From Diphasiastrum complanatum (Eukaryota > Streptophyta > Lycopodiopsida > Lycopodiales > Lycopodiaceae), in NCBI GenBank assembly GCA_029204225.1, contig CM055102.1:31738607-31802606 (forward strand): a stretch of 64,000 nt of DNA. Reading direction: 5' to 3'. The translations under genes were made by a program, and so were the position numbers. The number at the start of each line of letters is the position of its first letter. Within the stretch, counting starts at the first letter, position 1. Positions 1-11,407 of this stretch are shown here, piece after piece. Below the pieces are notes generated by a model, which saw only the letters and a program-made list of their open reading frames with translations, did not search any database and had not been told where the DNA came from.

Positions 1-299
1 TGATTTTATCATAGTAGAGCTCATGCTATTACAAACCAATCTACCCACTTATTTCATATTCATCATCAACGGAATACTCGTAAGTACTCTATGTTTGTCG
101 CCATTTCAAAATAGTACACACTAAAGGTTGAATGACATAATTTGCAATGACACACTAGTAATGTTTGTCTAATTACACTGCGAAAAAGAAAGAAGCTGAT
201 AACGTGCTACAAAGATCTACCTACCACAATCACAATTGCTATCAATTCAATACCTTTTGTATCTATGTTTGTTCTGTGCTACCTGTATTATTCTAATCT

Positions 300-858
300 T
301 TATTTAGTGTAATAACATCATCATCAACGCCATCATCATCAAGGGGTGGCTAAAGCCTTGCCCTCTCCTATATGCTCAGGATAATTTCTTGCCTGAATTA
401 GTACACCTGGGCTGTTGTGTATTCACAAAGTGTAAACTGCAAGATAGAATATTTACGTATTAGTTATGGTTAAAAAATCTATAGCATAGAAAAATTAATC
501 ACGACTTCAAAACCAAGAATAAATAGAATAAATTACCTTTGAAATATCAACATCATGTTGAAGGTTGAACCACTTAAAAAATATCTTTGCATTATACAAA
601 GTGTACCACACACAACTGAATGAATCATGTTCTAGGGTGACTGCAAAATTAGAACACATAAGATATCAATGAAAAAAACCACACAATGAATAGAATATAT
701 TAGAAGGTCGATTTTAAAATGCTAATGAAATGGACATGATTTACCTTTAGATTGATGATCTCCCATTCCACTACCTTTGCATTCTCGTTTGGAATGTATT
801 TACATATTATTGACATGATCGAGTCAATATCCTTATGCGTATTACTAGCTGAATTCAT
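300..858 (-). pseudogene. Gene X, copy 1: small three-exon gene of unknown function
   Basis: The gene starts at an ATG at 858. Exon 1 (858-745, 114 nt) begins MNSASNTHKDIDSI and ends at a GT donor. Exon 2 ends at 537 and encodes a stretch containing VWYTLYNAK and DVDISK. Exon 3 lies near 445-370 and contains NTQQ and KKLS. Exon 1 has exactly the same length as in the locus 3 copy, and the donor sites match. Differences between the copies are mostly substitutions; a one-base indel in exon 3 and an unclear acceptor for exon 2 suggest this copy is broken. The protein is small (about 90 residues), rich in Asn, Tyr and Trp, with no signal peptide or membrane segment visible. It is transcribed away from gene Y, with about 180 bases between their starts. 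No known family is recognised. Confidence 0.55.
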
Positions 859-1037
859 CTTTACAGAAAAAAGTTTTATTACATTATCTATAGATCTTGT
901 GAAAGAGATCAGATTTAAGCTCCAGCGCTCACTACAAAATAAAAAAGATAGTTTATTAGCTGCAATTTTGAGAACCTGTGCACGTCCTTAACAACCACTT
1001 TTTTCTTGTCTGCTTACCTCGTGCACAAAAGTGATAT

Positions 1038-1980
1038 TTGTCTGAGACTGTGGCGTCGTCTTCCGGATCTAGCCGTGAGAGCACCCTTAGTGCATTTCTA
1101 ACTTATTTTGGAATTTCTGAGAACTTAGACTACTTTCATTCCCTATTTTGTCCTATTTTACATGTTTTCAAGACTGCGCAACCCAATGTTGAAGTATCTT
1201 ATGAACATTATGTTAGATTCAGGGATATAGTCAGTATACATGTTATCTCCATAGGTCCTCTCTCCTTCATGCATTTTACTGATCTTGTCCATTTCTTCTC
1301 ATAGGTCAAGCAGAGATTGGATAGGATGTATAGTAAATTGTTTGAACAATTTAGAAGCACTACGATGTGTGCTGTCTGTAAGAGAAAATGTGTTGAATAC
1401 CAGACTGGGTTCATACTTTTTCTGTTAGTGCAGATCCCGGATGATGAGAAAGTTGTAGCTTCTGATCCTCAAACTACCTCATCCTCAATTCCATCATCCT
1501 TAAAAGACATTAGTCACTTTCTTATTGACACTCTTGACAAAGATAGTGATATCTTTGATGTTGATACTGAAGTGCTTCGGGATTTTTCATTGGCTCAAAT
1601 TTTGTTGTTGATGAATCAATGTCTAATGTTGAATATAAGATGATGAGGAAGGGCTTCTGATGGGTGATGAATGCCTGACGAAAAATTTGTCAGATTTTGT
1701 TGAGCATGGATGAAGCATGTCATCTGAAGAAGAAGTCATGGCAATTCAATCCGAGATGGGCTTTTCTCGTCCATCATCAATGCACATTCTAGGTTTTACT
1801 GATGAGAATGTTCCTTTAAGGAGCTCTCATTATTCATTATACTCTACATATATTGAACTTAGTGGAAACAAGGATAATGCACATCTATTAGATGCCTATT
1901 CAAACATTTCTTTATGGCAATACAACCATTGAAAGAGATACAAAATCTGATGATGAAGAGTGAAACTTTGTATTATGTTA
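1038..1980 (+). pseudogene. Gene Y, copy 1: unknown protein with Cys cluster
   Basis: At least three coding blocks are visible. Block 1 (1,038-1,250) includes YFGISENLDYFHSLF. Block 2 (1,305-1,640) includes YSKLFEQF, the cysteine cluster CAVCKRKC and QIPDDEKV. Block 3 (1,717-1,932) starts MSSEEEVMAIQ. Blocks 1 and 2 align with copy 2 near 44,440-44,830 (DKLEYFASVFFAL; YSNLHDHF; EIPDDESV), so they are genuine protein-coding remnants. A GT-AG intron between blocks 1 and 2 is likely. The start is damaged: the position where copy 2 has ATG has TTG here and a stop lies just upstream. Block 3 has no clear match in copy 2. Function unknown. The only hint is its place in a repeated cassette beside a transposase-like gene. 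Confidence 0.5.
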
Positions 1981-2179
1981 TTATACAATCAATACATATA
2001 CAATGAGAATATATCATTTGACTATGATGCTCCTCTCTCTTGCTCCATAAATTTGCGAACTTTTCTAAACTTGTCATAATTTGAAGACAATTATATCAAA
2101 ATCATTTGTATATGGTATATTTTGAAGAAGAATATAATCTGCTATTTAGCAAATTTTTATTTCCTCTCTTCATGTATGA

Positions 2180-4770
2180 ACTTGCATGCTTTTCTAAACA
2201 TGCTGTATTCTATGGATTTTGTTATGTGCAAATCTGAACTTTGCGGTAGAACCAGTGAAATAATTGACAAATATAGTTCTTTTTTATTGGTTCCTCCATG
2301 TTGTGTATTTCGATGAATTGCCACATCAGCCTATTGCCTAGGCTTCACACGTGTGAGAACAGAGCGTCTGAAAATCTATAGTAGGGCGCACTTCCCATGC
2401 TTGCCAATGTGACTTTTTCATCCCTTGTTATGACCAGACACTAAGGCTTCCATATGTGTTTGCAAAAAATATTGTATTATATCTTAGTATTGATGTGCTG
2501 CACATGTCAAAAATGTAATGTCAGTCTTATGCTTGGATCAAAATATATAGTTGAATTGAAAGAAACTCTAATAATTTATACTAACCATGTAATGAGTGAT
2601 GTGATCTGCTCCCCAACAAACTCGACACAAGTCTTTTGTAGAGCTTTCTTATCAGTATAGAAAATTTATCCTTTTTAAAAATTTTAATTAAACTGTCAAG
2701 CTTCGTCCATACATCAACTTTTAGTAATCTAGCTTTGCTGCTCACCTCAAAGTCTTGAGTGGAAGCAACGATATCTTTCTAGACTGTGTTGAATATTAGA
2801 AGCCTTACTAGTGTGGCTTGACATGAATCGACGTGCTTTTGCTCCTCCTATGCTTGGCTTAGTAGGCATATTTCCTGACTAACCTGAAAGCTTTTCATCT
2901 TTTTGCATTTTGACATGTCCATTATGAAGTCTTTTTTTTTATAGAACATCTTCTAATCGAGAGAGAGCTTCCTTCGCCAGTGATGTTGGCTTAGTATTCC
3001 AAGCAAAAACTATATAAAGATAAATGAGCTTCTCTATTATCCTAAGTTCTGCATGAAGAGTGCAAACATGCACATTTTTTAAGGGAATAGGCAATACAGG
3101 CTTCTAGTTTGGATCTACATTTTCTCTAGTAATTCATGTACTCCTAAAAACATCTTTTGTCATTTTCATGCAGTACAAACAACGCCGCTTAGATGTAGCA
3201 CTGTGAGAGACATTATACGTGCATTTCAATGTTTTCAAATCACCTGCTAAGTGCCATTCAACATTGAAGTCTCCAACTCCTGGAACATTGAGAAATCTTC
3301 CATCCATATGATCCTTGATGATTCTAGGATAAGATGTCCTAGAGAATATCCATGATGATAGTATATTATGATCCTCCTTCAGTACCTGTCTAAAGAATAA
3401 ATCAAACTTAGTTAAATAAGAACTAATACTATCCATTGAATTTAAATAAGAATGAGAAAAATCACCTTCAAGGTTGCCAACACTGAATCTGAAATCTTTT
3501 TGGTCCACTGTTTGTGATAGTGCACCATTCATGAGAGTTATACTAACCCTCTCCATCTTTTGCCCTTTCACAATTTCTGACTCATCTAACTTAAGTACTA
3601 TGATTATTTTACCATTCACCTTTTCAAAGGTTATATCACAGAATGTGACCATGTATCTTAGCAAGTGATTTAGATCAACAAAGAAGTTGTTTGATGAATT
3701 ATAAGATATTGATCTTCCTTTAATTTCATACACCCCCTCAATATAAAATGGGGTATAAATAATCTTATGCATACCTATGTTTAATGTATTTCTCTCTTTC
3801 TTGAAGTGATATGACCTTGGTTTAGGACTTTTCTAATTTGAACTTGCTTAAAAGCTTCTCTAACAAGTTGAAATATTGTTGCATATGCTTCTCTGCTAAT
3901 ACCTGCAAAATCATAGGCACCCTGAAATATAGTCTTATCTAAAAAAATTTGAATGTCCACCATCAAAGGCTCTATAATTTTGCACTTTACATTGGAACTC
4001 CTATTGTTCATCATGATACACTCAGTGGATTTTCCTGTCAATATTGTGCCCACCAATGACATTCCAAGTGAAGCATTGTCCTTAATATTCTGGAGAGCTA
4101 CTAATGCAGATCTAGAAAAAAACCAGATATTTAGTAGAATATCACCGTAGCTGAAATAAATCCATATGTCATTGATCAAGTTACAAAAATCAGAACATGC
4201 TTACTTGAATGCACAAATGCTTCTATTTCGATAACCTTCTTTTGAAAGAGTTTGAATATCCTTGCAACTTTGTCGCTTTCATTTGTTATTCCTAGCCTTC
4301 TTCTTAGCCACTTCCACATCCTTTAGTAATTGTAAGTTTTCAAATCGAATTGATTGTAAGATTGATTGCATTTGCTCTAGTTCTGATTTGATATCGAATG
4401 TTATCTTTTGTAATAATTCATATTTCTTTGAAGTTCTTCATTTTCCTCTAAAGTCTTTTGGACAAGACAATCTCTTTTATGATAATAAGAGGATATGTGT
4501 ATCAACAGTATGCCCATTGCATATCCATGTAACTAGATGAGTTATTGAAGAGAATGTGGGATGAGTCAAAGTGCTAGGATCTTGAGAATACAATGTTCCA
4601 TCAGTCCACAAATCCAAGTTCTTCTTTCCTTCTTCCCTATAATGGAAATGATCCTCAACAAATATTGAAATTCCTTTGCCTCTTCTTCTCTGTAAAGGTG
4701 CCAAATCAGTAAGAATATCCATTTAAAGATTATACAATGTCGTCATCAGAGAAAACAAGAAAGTAATTAC
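2180..4770 (-). pseudogene. Gene Z, copy 1: putative DDE transposase-like gene, decayed
   Basis: Read from the right, the blocks are: an N-terminal module (4,722-4,480; NLDLWTDGTLYS); a coiled coil (about 4,470-4,200; ELEQMQSILQSIRFENLQLL); a domain at 4,108-3,790 (QGAYDFAGISREAY); the core at 3,772-3,134 (KLDESEIVKGQKMERVS, then LAGDLKTLKC, then CLYC); a segment at 3,100-2,830 (LPIPLKNVHVCTLHAE); and an end near 2,440-2,250 (QGMKKSHWQAW). Each block aligns with copy 2 at 51,370-54,020, with a matching donor after the coiled coil. Asp in KLDES (codon 3,584-3,586), Asp in AGDLK (3,239-3,241) and Glu in QGMEK are my guess at a D-D-E triad. Here the Glu is Lys (2,416-2,418), and stops and frameshifts occur, so the copy is dead. 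Not HNH, hAT or MULE by any motif I can see. Confidence 0.6.
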
Positions 4771-4879
4771 ATGCATCAAAGTGAGTCAGAACAGATTTTT
4801 CAAAACAAATCAAAGTACTTATCTTTTATTATATTGTATACTCTGTACCATCAATCCATTGATTTTGCTTTTCCACTTG

Positions 4880-5131
4880 GTTCAAATTTGAAGATGGCAC
4901 TCATATTTTCATTCCAATGTGAAGATTGCGCTCATGTCAACCAAATGGAGGGAATGCATATTCAAATTTAGACAAGCTAAACTCTTTTGTAACAACAATT
5001 CTTACATTTTACTTTATTTCTTGATTCAAATTTGGGGATGGCGCTCATATTTTAGATCCAATGAGAAGATTGCCCTCATCGTAACCAATTGAGGGAATGT
5101 TTATTCAAATTCAGACAAGTTAGACTGTGAA
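4880..5131. repeat. Two-copy tandem duplication upstream of gene Z
   Basis: Two imperfect units (about 4,880-4,983 and 5,025-5,131) share AAATTTGAAGATGGC / AAATTTGGGGATGGC, then CTCATATTTT, GAGGGAATG and TTCAAATT-AGACAAG. They lie just upstream of the first Z block, where a promoter would be. A second short direct repeat (ATTGTCCATAAATCTAAG, 5,391 and 5,423) follows. The rest of 4,771-5,900 has no gene I can support; 5,600-5,760 is a degenerate TCTCATT/GCTTGC low-complexity stretch. Confidence 0.6.
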
Positions 5132-5912
5132 CAATTTAGAGTTCTTAACTGTGATTGTAGACACTATGGTTAGAGCATTGGGAGTTGGGAAGGCCTCGGG
5201 AGTGGTGGGAGCAAGCAAATAAACAATATATATATATATATTAATGTTATTTTTTTTATTATCGTATATGGCATTTCCTTGTAGGTTCATTTTTATATTT
5301 GAAACTCCTCTAATGTGTTCAATTTTGTTGTGTTAGTTGCCTTCCCCTTGGATATCCAATGAGCTGAATAGTGTATAAGTACTACTCAACATTGTCCATA
5401 AATCTAAGAATTGGCCTAAAATATTGTCCATAAATCTAAGAATTGGCAAAAAACTCCTTCACAAATGCCACTAAATCATTGCAACCGTTGCTTTGCTCAA
5501 AAACTGTGGCTAATTTTTTAAAGTCAATTAACCGTCGTCTGGTGACGTTTGCAGGGATGGATATCCATTGTCGGGAAACAATTGATTTGAAACTTCCTTT
5601 CCATGCCTATCAGCATTTTGGCAACTCATTTTATCTCATTGCTTTCATTGCTCTCATTTTGATTTGGCTTGCTTGCTATTGCTCTCATTTTGACCTTGCT
5701 TGCTTCCTATTATCTCATAGTGATCTTATTGCCTTCTAGTTGTCTAATCACCTGTTGACATCTTGTTGCTTTCTAATATAGTTGCAATCTATAGTTTCTT
5801 TTTGGATTGTGCTTTAGTTACTCTAGTTTAGTTTTTTTAAAAAATTCATAGAGTTTTTGTTTTTGTTTTTGTTTCAACATATTTTTTATGTGGTTAGTTA
5901 TTGTCCCACTGG

Positions 5913-6197
5913 TCTTGATGGCCAGTGGAAGTGGTGGACGGTGCGGTCGGCATGACCGGTTGTCTAACTCTTCTGAGGGTGCATCCCTCTAGGTCCAGCA
6001 GCAGCCATAGCTCAAGTGGTGGCCGTGGAGGTGTCACCTCTGGCAACAACCAAAAGGAGGCACTTTGTCTTATGAGAGGCTTGCACCCTTCTACTTGTCA
6101 GTATGTCTACGAGCAATCGATGCGTGAGGACGTGGTGATTGGCTCGCCTACACCTACCAACGAGTCCAGCACATCCCCATATGATATTCATGTATAA
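5913..6197 (+). CDS. Unrecognised GC-rich ORF beside a CACTA end
   Basis: An island clearly richer in GC than its surroundings carries open reading in two overlapping frames. One frame begins with ATG near 5,920 and reads MASGSGGRCGRHDRL before a stop; the other runs to 6,197 and includes HSSSGGRGGVTSGNNQ and EALCLMRGLHP. The composition, rich in Ser and Gly, could be a disordered N-terminal region or an exon of a CACTA-encoded protein, because a CACTA-type terminus follows at 7,040. Neither frame shows a known domain. The true frame and splice pattern are undecided, and the island may be a captured gene fragment. Confidence 0.25.
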
Positions 6198-6359
6198 ATG
6201 TAAATATTTTTTTGTAAATAGAATATGTATACATACACATTGTTAATTAGAATACGTAGCACAAAAAACGACATCAATTTTGATCAATGCTAGTGCTCAC
6301 TTAAAAAATAACACAAGAATTCTCTAAAAAATGAGAGAACTCGTTCATATATATGTACT

Positions 6360-7040
6360 ATGAACAAAAAAAATGGAGCCTCGTGGGTGCAAATGAGCAC
6401 CCGCCGGCTTTGAATTTTTTTTTTAAATCCAAACTAAACGTAGTTGGGTGACGTTCCTCTAAACCCTAAAAAACTTTAGCGATGTTTGTGCAATGCTAAA
6501 GTATGCGTCACATATACCTCGCTATATTTTTTTTTTGTAAAACCCAATAAACGTCATTGGGCGACATACAAATGATGCCCGACGACACTATATATTTTTC
6601 ACAGAAACTAGACCCGAGAGTGTTTGTGATGTTCTTGTGACGGTTGTAAACGTCGCCGCGCGACAATCCAATTTGGTCAAATTTCGAGCTCAAATATGAT
6701 TCAGCGTTATAGCGACACTTAACTATCACTTTATTGTCACCGAGCGATGATCACTCATAATCTCAACTATCAGTCACGCGGCGACAGTTGTTGACAAAAA
6801 TCATTGCGGGACATTTATAAAGATGCTCAGTGACGGACTTGTGTGCCGAAAGACGTTAAAACGTTGCAAAATTGTCGCTAATTTTTCACTTTTGTCGTTG
6901 ATATGTCGCTATAAAAGTCACTTGGCCACCAGTAGTGACACTTAAAAAAGGCAATATTGACATTTGTGCAAGCATATCTGTCGCTAATATATGCATAAAC
7001 GTCACTATAAACGTCATTATGTGTCATTGGTGTGGTAGTG
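6360..7040. mobile_element. CACTA (En/Spm-like) transposon right end with subterminal repeats
   Basis: The stretch ends at 7,040 with GGTGTGGTAGTG, whose reverse complement begins CACTACCACACC, the hallmark of a CACTA terminus. The preceding 550 bases are packed with short motifs in both orientations (GTCGC, GCGAC, CGTCA, GACGTT-like), the usual subterminal transposase-binding layout of plant CACTA elements. No TNP2-like transposase was found. The left terminus was not located, so the element is either truncated or its left end is too diverged to read by eye. Confidence 0.65.
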
Positions 7041-8100
7041 AGTTGGATCCATCAAGCTTGTCTATGATGACACCGGCTTTGCTCTGAGAATACACATGGA
7101 ACTACTGTCTGCTGATGATCTGATCTGTCAATGACTTAAGAATGAAAATGGAGTCTAGTATATTATCAAAACAAGAAAATACTGTGTTGGCATCAGTTAA
7201 TCAGAAAATGAAGCTTGGTTACCACGTTGGAGAGATATGAAAATGTGGAGTGGAACCAAGAGAATGTAGAGAAGCTCGATGAGTAGGAACTATGTTCGAA
7301 CTATCAAATACAAATTAATTGTATCGCGATAGTCGCAACTAATTTTACTTGATCCTCACTTTGAAATCATCAAAATCAACTCAATTGATCATATAGACAA
7401 ACACAAATTCACTAATGCTGGCTGTGGAAATGTGTATTGTAGAAGTATTGAGATGTTCAGACAAAACATACGAGAACTGAGAAATAAAAGTGCTTAAACC
7501 AATATATTAGAGAATACTGACACAGTAACTGAACACAATAAGATGATTAGATTGAGTTCAGATGTAGCATGTACAAAATCAACTAGCTTATGAGCACAAT
7601 GCATTTGCGGTAGTAGTTGTGTGCTCAAAGTCTTCTCACTTACTCAAGTCAGATCGAGAAGTGGTTGACAATGTACTTAATATTCATATTGGAGTGCATG
7701 TCCAAACACTAAGTGTTTGGATTTGTACTTTGCCATCAAAACATCGTAGTCATACCTAGCCGATAATCGTAGGTTTTTGTAAAAATCTCATAAGGAGACT
7801 TCATAAGAAGTCATAAATGCCTGGTGACAGATCGATAGACTTCACCCAATAGTTTAATAACATGTCGATTGTTGGATGACCGTCTGACTATTCGATGACC
7901 TGTCAAATGCTTAACAACCGAATGGATCAAGATTAAAGATTGGATCTAGAGAGAGAGAGAGAAAAGAGAATAGAAATCCAACAAGAACAACAGCCAAATG
8001 CAGTTGTAGTTACATCTCAATCCTCAATTCAAGACAAGGATGGAGTGTTTATGATCAGAGATCAAGAAGCGCAAGCCAATAATCAAAGATTCACAAACAT
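7041..8100. other. No confident gene; left flank of Copia-A1 insertion
   Basis: No conserved coding sequence was recognised. The 3' part (7,940-8,100) keeps an open frame with many Gln and Glu codons and ends at the AACAT target site of the Copia-A1 insertion. It was contiguous with 13,813 onward (Copia-D) before that insertion, so it is probably part of Copia-D or its flank. GAGCACA motifs near 7,590 and 7,620 resemble those in the LTR at 14,180-15,075, but the match is too weak to call an LTR. Confidence 0.3.
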
Positions 8101-8894
8101 TGACGCGAAACTGGGTTTCGTTTCATTGTCGTGTTCGTGAACGATTTTGTGTCTTTGAATTTTCTTTTGCACGGAACATAGGAACCTAGACACGCGAGTG
8201 CACATCATAGAACACATTCTATTCTAGCAATCAAGACAAACGACACAAGACAAGGAGATGCATGAAAATAGAGCAACTGTATTATGAGTTTGATTTTTAG
8301 AGCCAGATCGTCAGTGTCTCGCTCGTTGTTAGAATGACACTCTGCTCTTTCGTTGTGTTCTGCTCGTTGGCATACTTTCATGCACAACTCTTTTGTTTCT
8401 AGTATTTTTCTTTTCTGCTCTACTCGCTACGTCTCTCTCTGTCTCTTACAGAAAATCTGACTATTTTTGTCTATGTCTCTGATTCAGAAAAAGATAGTTT
8501 ATATCTCCACTGTGTGGAGTTTACAAGATAGCTTAACGCAGAATCACAAGACTAGTTAAGGCTAATCAACTAATCAGTTACTCTCCGTCGTTGCCACTCA
8601 TTTCAACTGGGCGTGAAGTCTATGACTTCAAGCCCATTGAGTTGCCAGCTGGTAGTGTGAAAGATTCTCTTTCATTTGTTTCGTTTCCTTCGTTTGCTTT
8701 CGTTTATTTTGTTTTTTTTCATTTTGCGCCCCTTTGCGGTTTGCGGTCCTAAAGGTATGTTTGCGGTTCACAAATGATTCACGAATCATTCGTCCTTCGA
8801 GTCAAGGGACGTTGACTTTCACAAATTGTTCTTGTTTGACCTTCGTCTCGTGTTCGTGTTGCGGCAAAGTTGCAGGAGTTCACCATTTCTAACA
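8101..8894 (-). repeat. Copia-A1 3' LTR
   Basis: This 794-bp LTR matches 13,002-13,807 across its length with scattered substitutions and small indels. It begins TG on the plus strand and ends CA after CCATTTCTAA. The adjacent internal purine tract reads AAGAGAGAG on the minus strand (about 8,895-8,903), serving as polypurine tract. The left target copy AACAT is at 8,096-8,100. Confidence 0.92.
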
Positions 8895-11407
8895 CTCTCT
8901 CTTGAACCTTGCAGCTTTGCACGTTTAATCCAATTGCCTTTCTTTGCTTGGCAAAGAGTGGCTTGTTGAGCAGCTTCATGAACAAATCTACAATCATGTC
9001 TTCTGATTTTACATATTGGACTTGGAGCTCTCCTTTCGAGATTAAATCTCGAATGTGATGGTACTTCAGAGGTATGTTTTTTGTCTTTGAATGGAAGACA
9101 TGATCCTGGGACAGATAGATGGCACTCTGAGAGTCCATCATCATCGTGGTTGGCCCTTCTTGTGGTATCCCAATTGCTTCCAACATCATCTACAGCCACA
9201 CTACCTTGTTCGCCACCTTTGAAGTTGCGACATATTCAGCCTCACAAGAGGATTGAGCCACCAAGGTTTGCTTTTGCATATCCAGCTGATTGCAGCTCCG
9301 CACGCTATTGTACATCCTCCAGTTATGGACTTGCTGCCATCTTTGCAGCTAGCCCAGCTTGCATCACTGTAGTAGTGCAGCTCAAATCCTTTTTCTTCGT
9401 TCTCAGCTCTATAGGTTTATCCCATATTTTGGGTACCTTTCAGATATTGTAGGATTCATTTTGCCATTTGCCAATGTGCTAGGCCAGGATTGGAAGAGAA
9501 TTGGCTTAGGGCATAAACAGAGAAAGCTACATCGGGTCTGGTACAAATTGTAAGGTACATCAGACTACCGATTAGGTTTTGGTAGAGTATACCTGCCATC
9601 TTCTGTTCTTCCTCTTTCGTTTTTGGGCAATCCAACTTCATGAGCTTGGCTCCAACTATCATTGGTGTGGCCTTTTCTTTGTAGTCCACCATGTGATACT
9701 GCTTCAGCACCTTTTTGGCATATTCTGACTGACTCAAGTGTATTTTGCCCTTTGTTCAATCTCTTCTGATCTCCAGCCCAAGGCATTTTGTTGCTTCTCC
9801 AAGATCTGTGATTTCGTAACTTTCAGAAATCTGACTCTTCGTGTCTTTAATCAGCATCAAGGAATTTCCTATCATTAGGGAATAATCCACGAAGATAGTC
9901 AGTATCACAAAATCTTTTCCTACTCTTTTTATGTAGACATTGCAGTCTGGTTGTGTAGAATCGAAGTCTAGAGACTTCAGAAGACTATCGAGCTTCTTAT
10001 ACCAAGCTCGTGATGCCTGTTTTAGACCATAGATGCATCTTTGCAACCAACAGACATATCGTCAATTGTCAGGGTCTTCAAATCCTTCATGTTGTTTCAT
10101 TAAGATTTCCTCCTCTAGATCTCCATGGAGAAAGGCTGTTTTTACATCAATAAGGTGAATTTCCAGATTGTGCTGTGTGACGTATGCAAGGAGTAGTCAT
10201 ATGCTTGTCATCTTGACCATCGACGAATATGTGCCGAAATAATAGACACCATATCTTTGCATGTAGCCTTTCGCGACAAGCCTTGCCTTGTAGCGGCCAA
10301 TGGTGCCATCTGATTTCATCTTTTTCTTGTATACCCACTTGCAGTCGACTATTTTTCTGTTTTCTGGTAGTGGCTCTAATGTCGATGCCTCGTTTCGCCT
10401 CATCGACTCGATTTCCTCTGACATTGCCTGCTTCCATAATTCTCCCTCTCCCTCTGGACTCTGGATAGCTTTTTGATATGTTGTTGGCTCTTCAGTGAAG
10501 CTGCAGTACTCGCACTGTGTGTCTTCGCTCCACTGAAGATTGTCAGAGTTACGGTCTGGAGGTCTTCTTTGTCTCATTGACCTTCGAGGTTTGTTTCATC
10601 ACTGCTCGAACGTTTCTTGTTCGTGGGGTCGATCCTCTGCTTTCTGCTGCTCTGGAGTCTGTGGCTCTACATTCTGATTTGATGTCTGTCCTCGATCTCC
10701 CTCTTGAATAGGCAGCAGTGTGAAGATCTCATGGCCTCTTTCGTCTTTTAGTCCAGGGAATGTGGACTTATCGAACTTCACATCTCTACTCAAAACAACT
10801 TTTTTTGTGGTTGGATCATAGAGTCTGTACAATTGTGTTCCGTTCGAGTAGCCAACCATGATTGTTTGCTCTGATTTGTCATCAATCTTGCTTCTTTTTT
10901 CTTTTGGAATGTGCTAATATGCTGCACATCCGAAAACTCGTACATATGAGAGATCAGGCTTTCTACCTGTCCACATTTCGTATGGTGTCCTGTTATCTAG
11001 TGCTGTCATTGTTGATCTGATTTGCAAGTGTATAGCTGCAGTAATTGCCTCAGCCCAGAATTGACCTGGCAATTGAGCCTATGCCATCATGCATCTAGCT
11101 CCTTCGACTGGCGTTCTGTTTCTTCTTTCTGCTACACCATTGTATTCTGGTGTGTATGCAGGAGTGGACTAGTGTTCGATCCCCTGTTCTTCGTAGAATT
11201 TTAAGAATTCTTTACTTTTGTATTCACCTCCGTTGTTAGATCTAAGGATCTGTATCCTTTTCAAGGTGTGTCACTCTACAAATGCCACAAAGTTCTTGAA
11301 AGAATCAAACACTTCGGATTTCTTCTTTAAGTAGTAGATCGTGGTCATCCGGCTGTAATCATCTATGAACGTCAAAAAGTATCTCGAACCTGAGAGCGAA
11401 TCCATTT
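8895..11407 (-). pseudogene. Copia-A1 pol: integrase, RT and RNase H, inactivated
   Basis: Read on the minus strand, integrase core comes first (11,400-10,950; FIDDYSR, then SNNGGEY, then YNGVAERRNRT). The second catalytic Asp is Asn (SDNGGEY expected). The linker follows (10,859-10,600; VGYSNGTQLYRLYDP). RT starts at about 10,450 (DCKWVYKKKMKSDG; RCIYGLKQASRAWYKKLD at 10,040). Its catalytic box is FVDYSL where YVDDxL is expected, so the second Asp is lost. RNase H runs 9,737-8,900 (IGSLMYLTICTRPDVAFSV; MMDSQSAIYLSQ; HIRDL). Stops and frameshifts separate the blocks. The protein would copy element RNA and integrate cDNA, but this copy cannot. It resembles the Tnt1-like pol class. Confidence 0.9.

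Larger units (their letters stand above)
1..4770. mobile_element. X-Y-Z multi-gene repeat, locus 1
   Basis: This stretch holds one copy of a repeated gene set: gene X (minus, 300-858), gene Y (plus, about 1,038-1,980) and gene Z (minus, about 2,180-4,770). X and Y are divergent, Y and Z convergent. The same genes recur at 44,120-54,020 (Y, Z) and, inverted, at 28,470-30,775 (end of Z, then X). Bases 1-300 continue the 3' flank of X and match the flank of the locus 3 copy in blocks, for example the stretch reading TAGCACAGAACAAACATAG on the minus strand. Termini and target duplications could not be placed, and the left end probably lies outside the window. I infer a DNA transposon or similar mobile unit because Z looks like a DDE transposase and copies are dispersed in both orientations. 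The family is not recognised. Confidence 0.6.
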
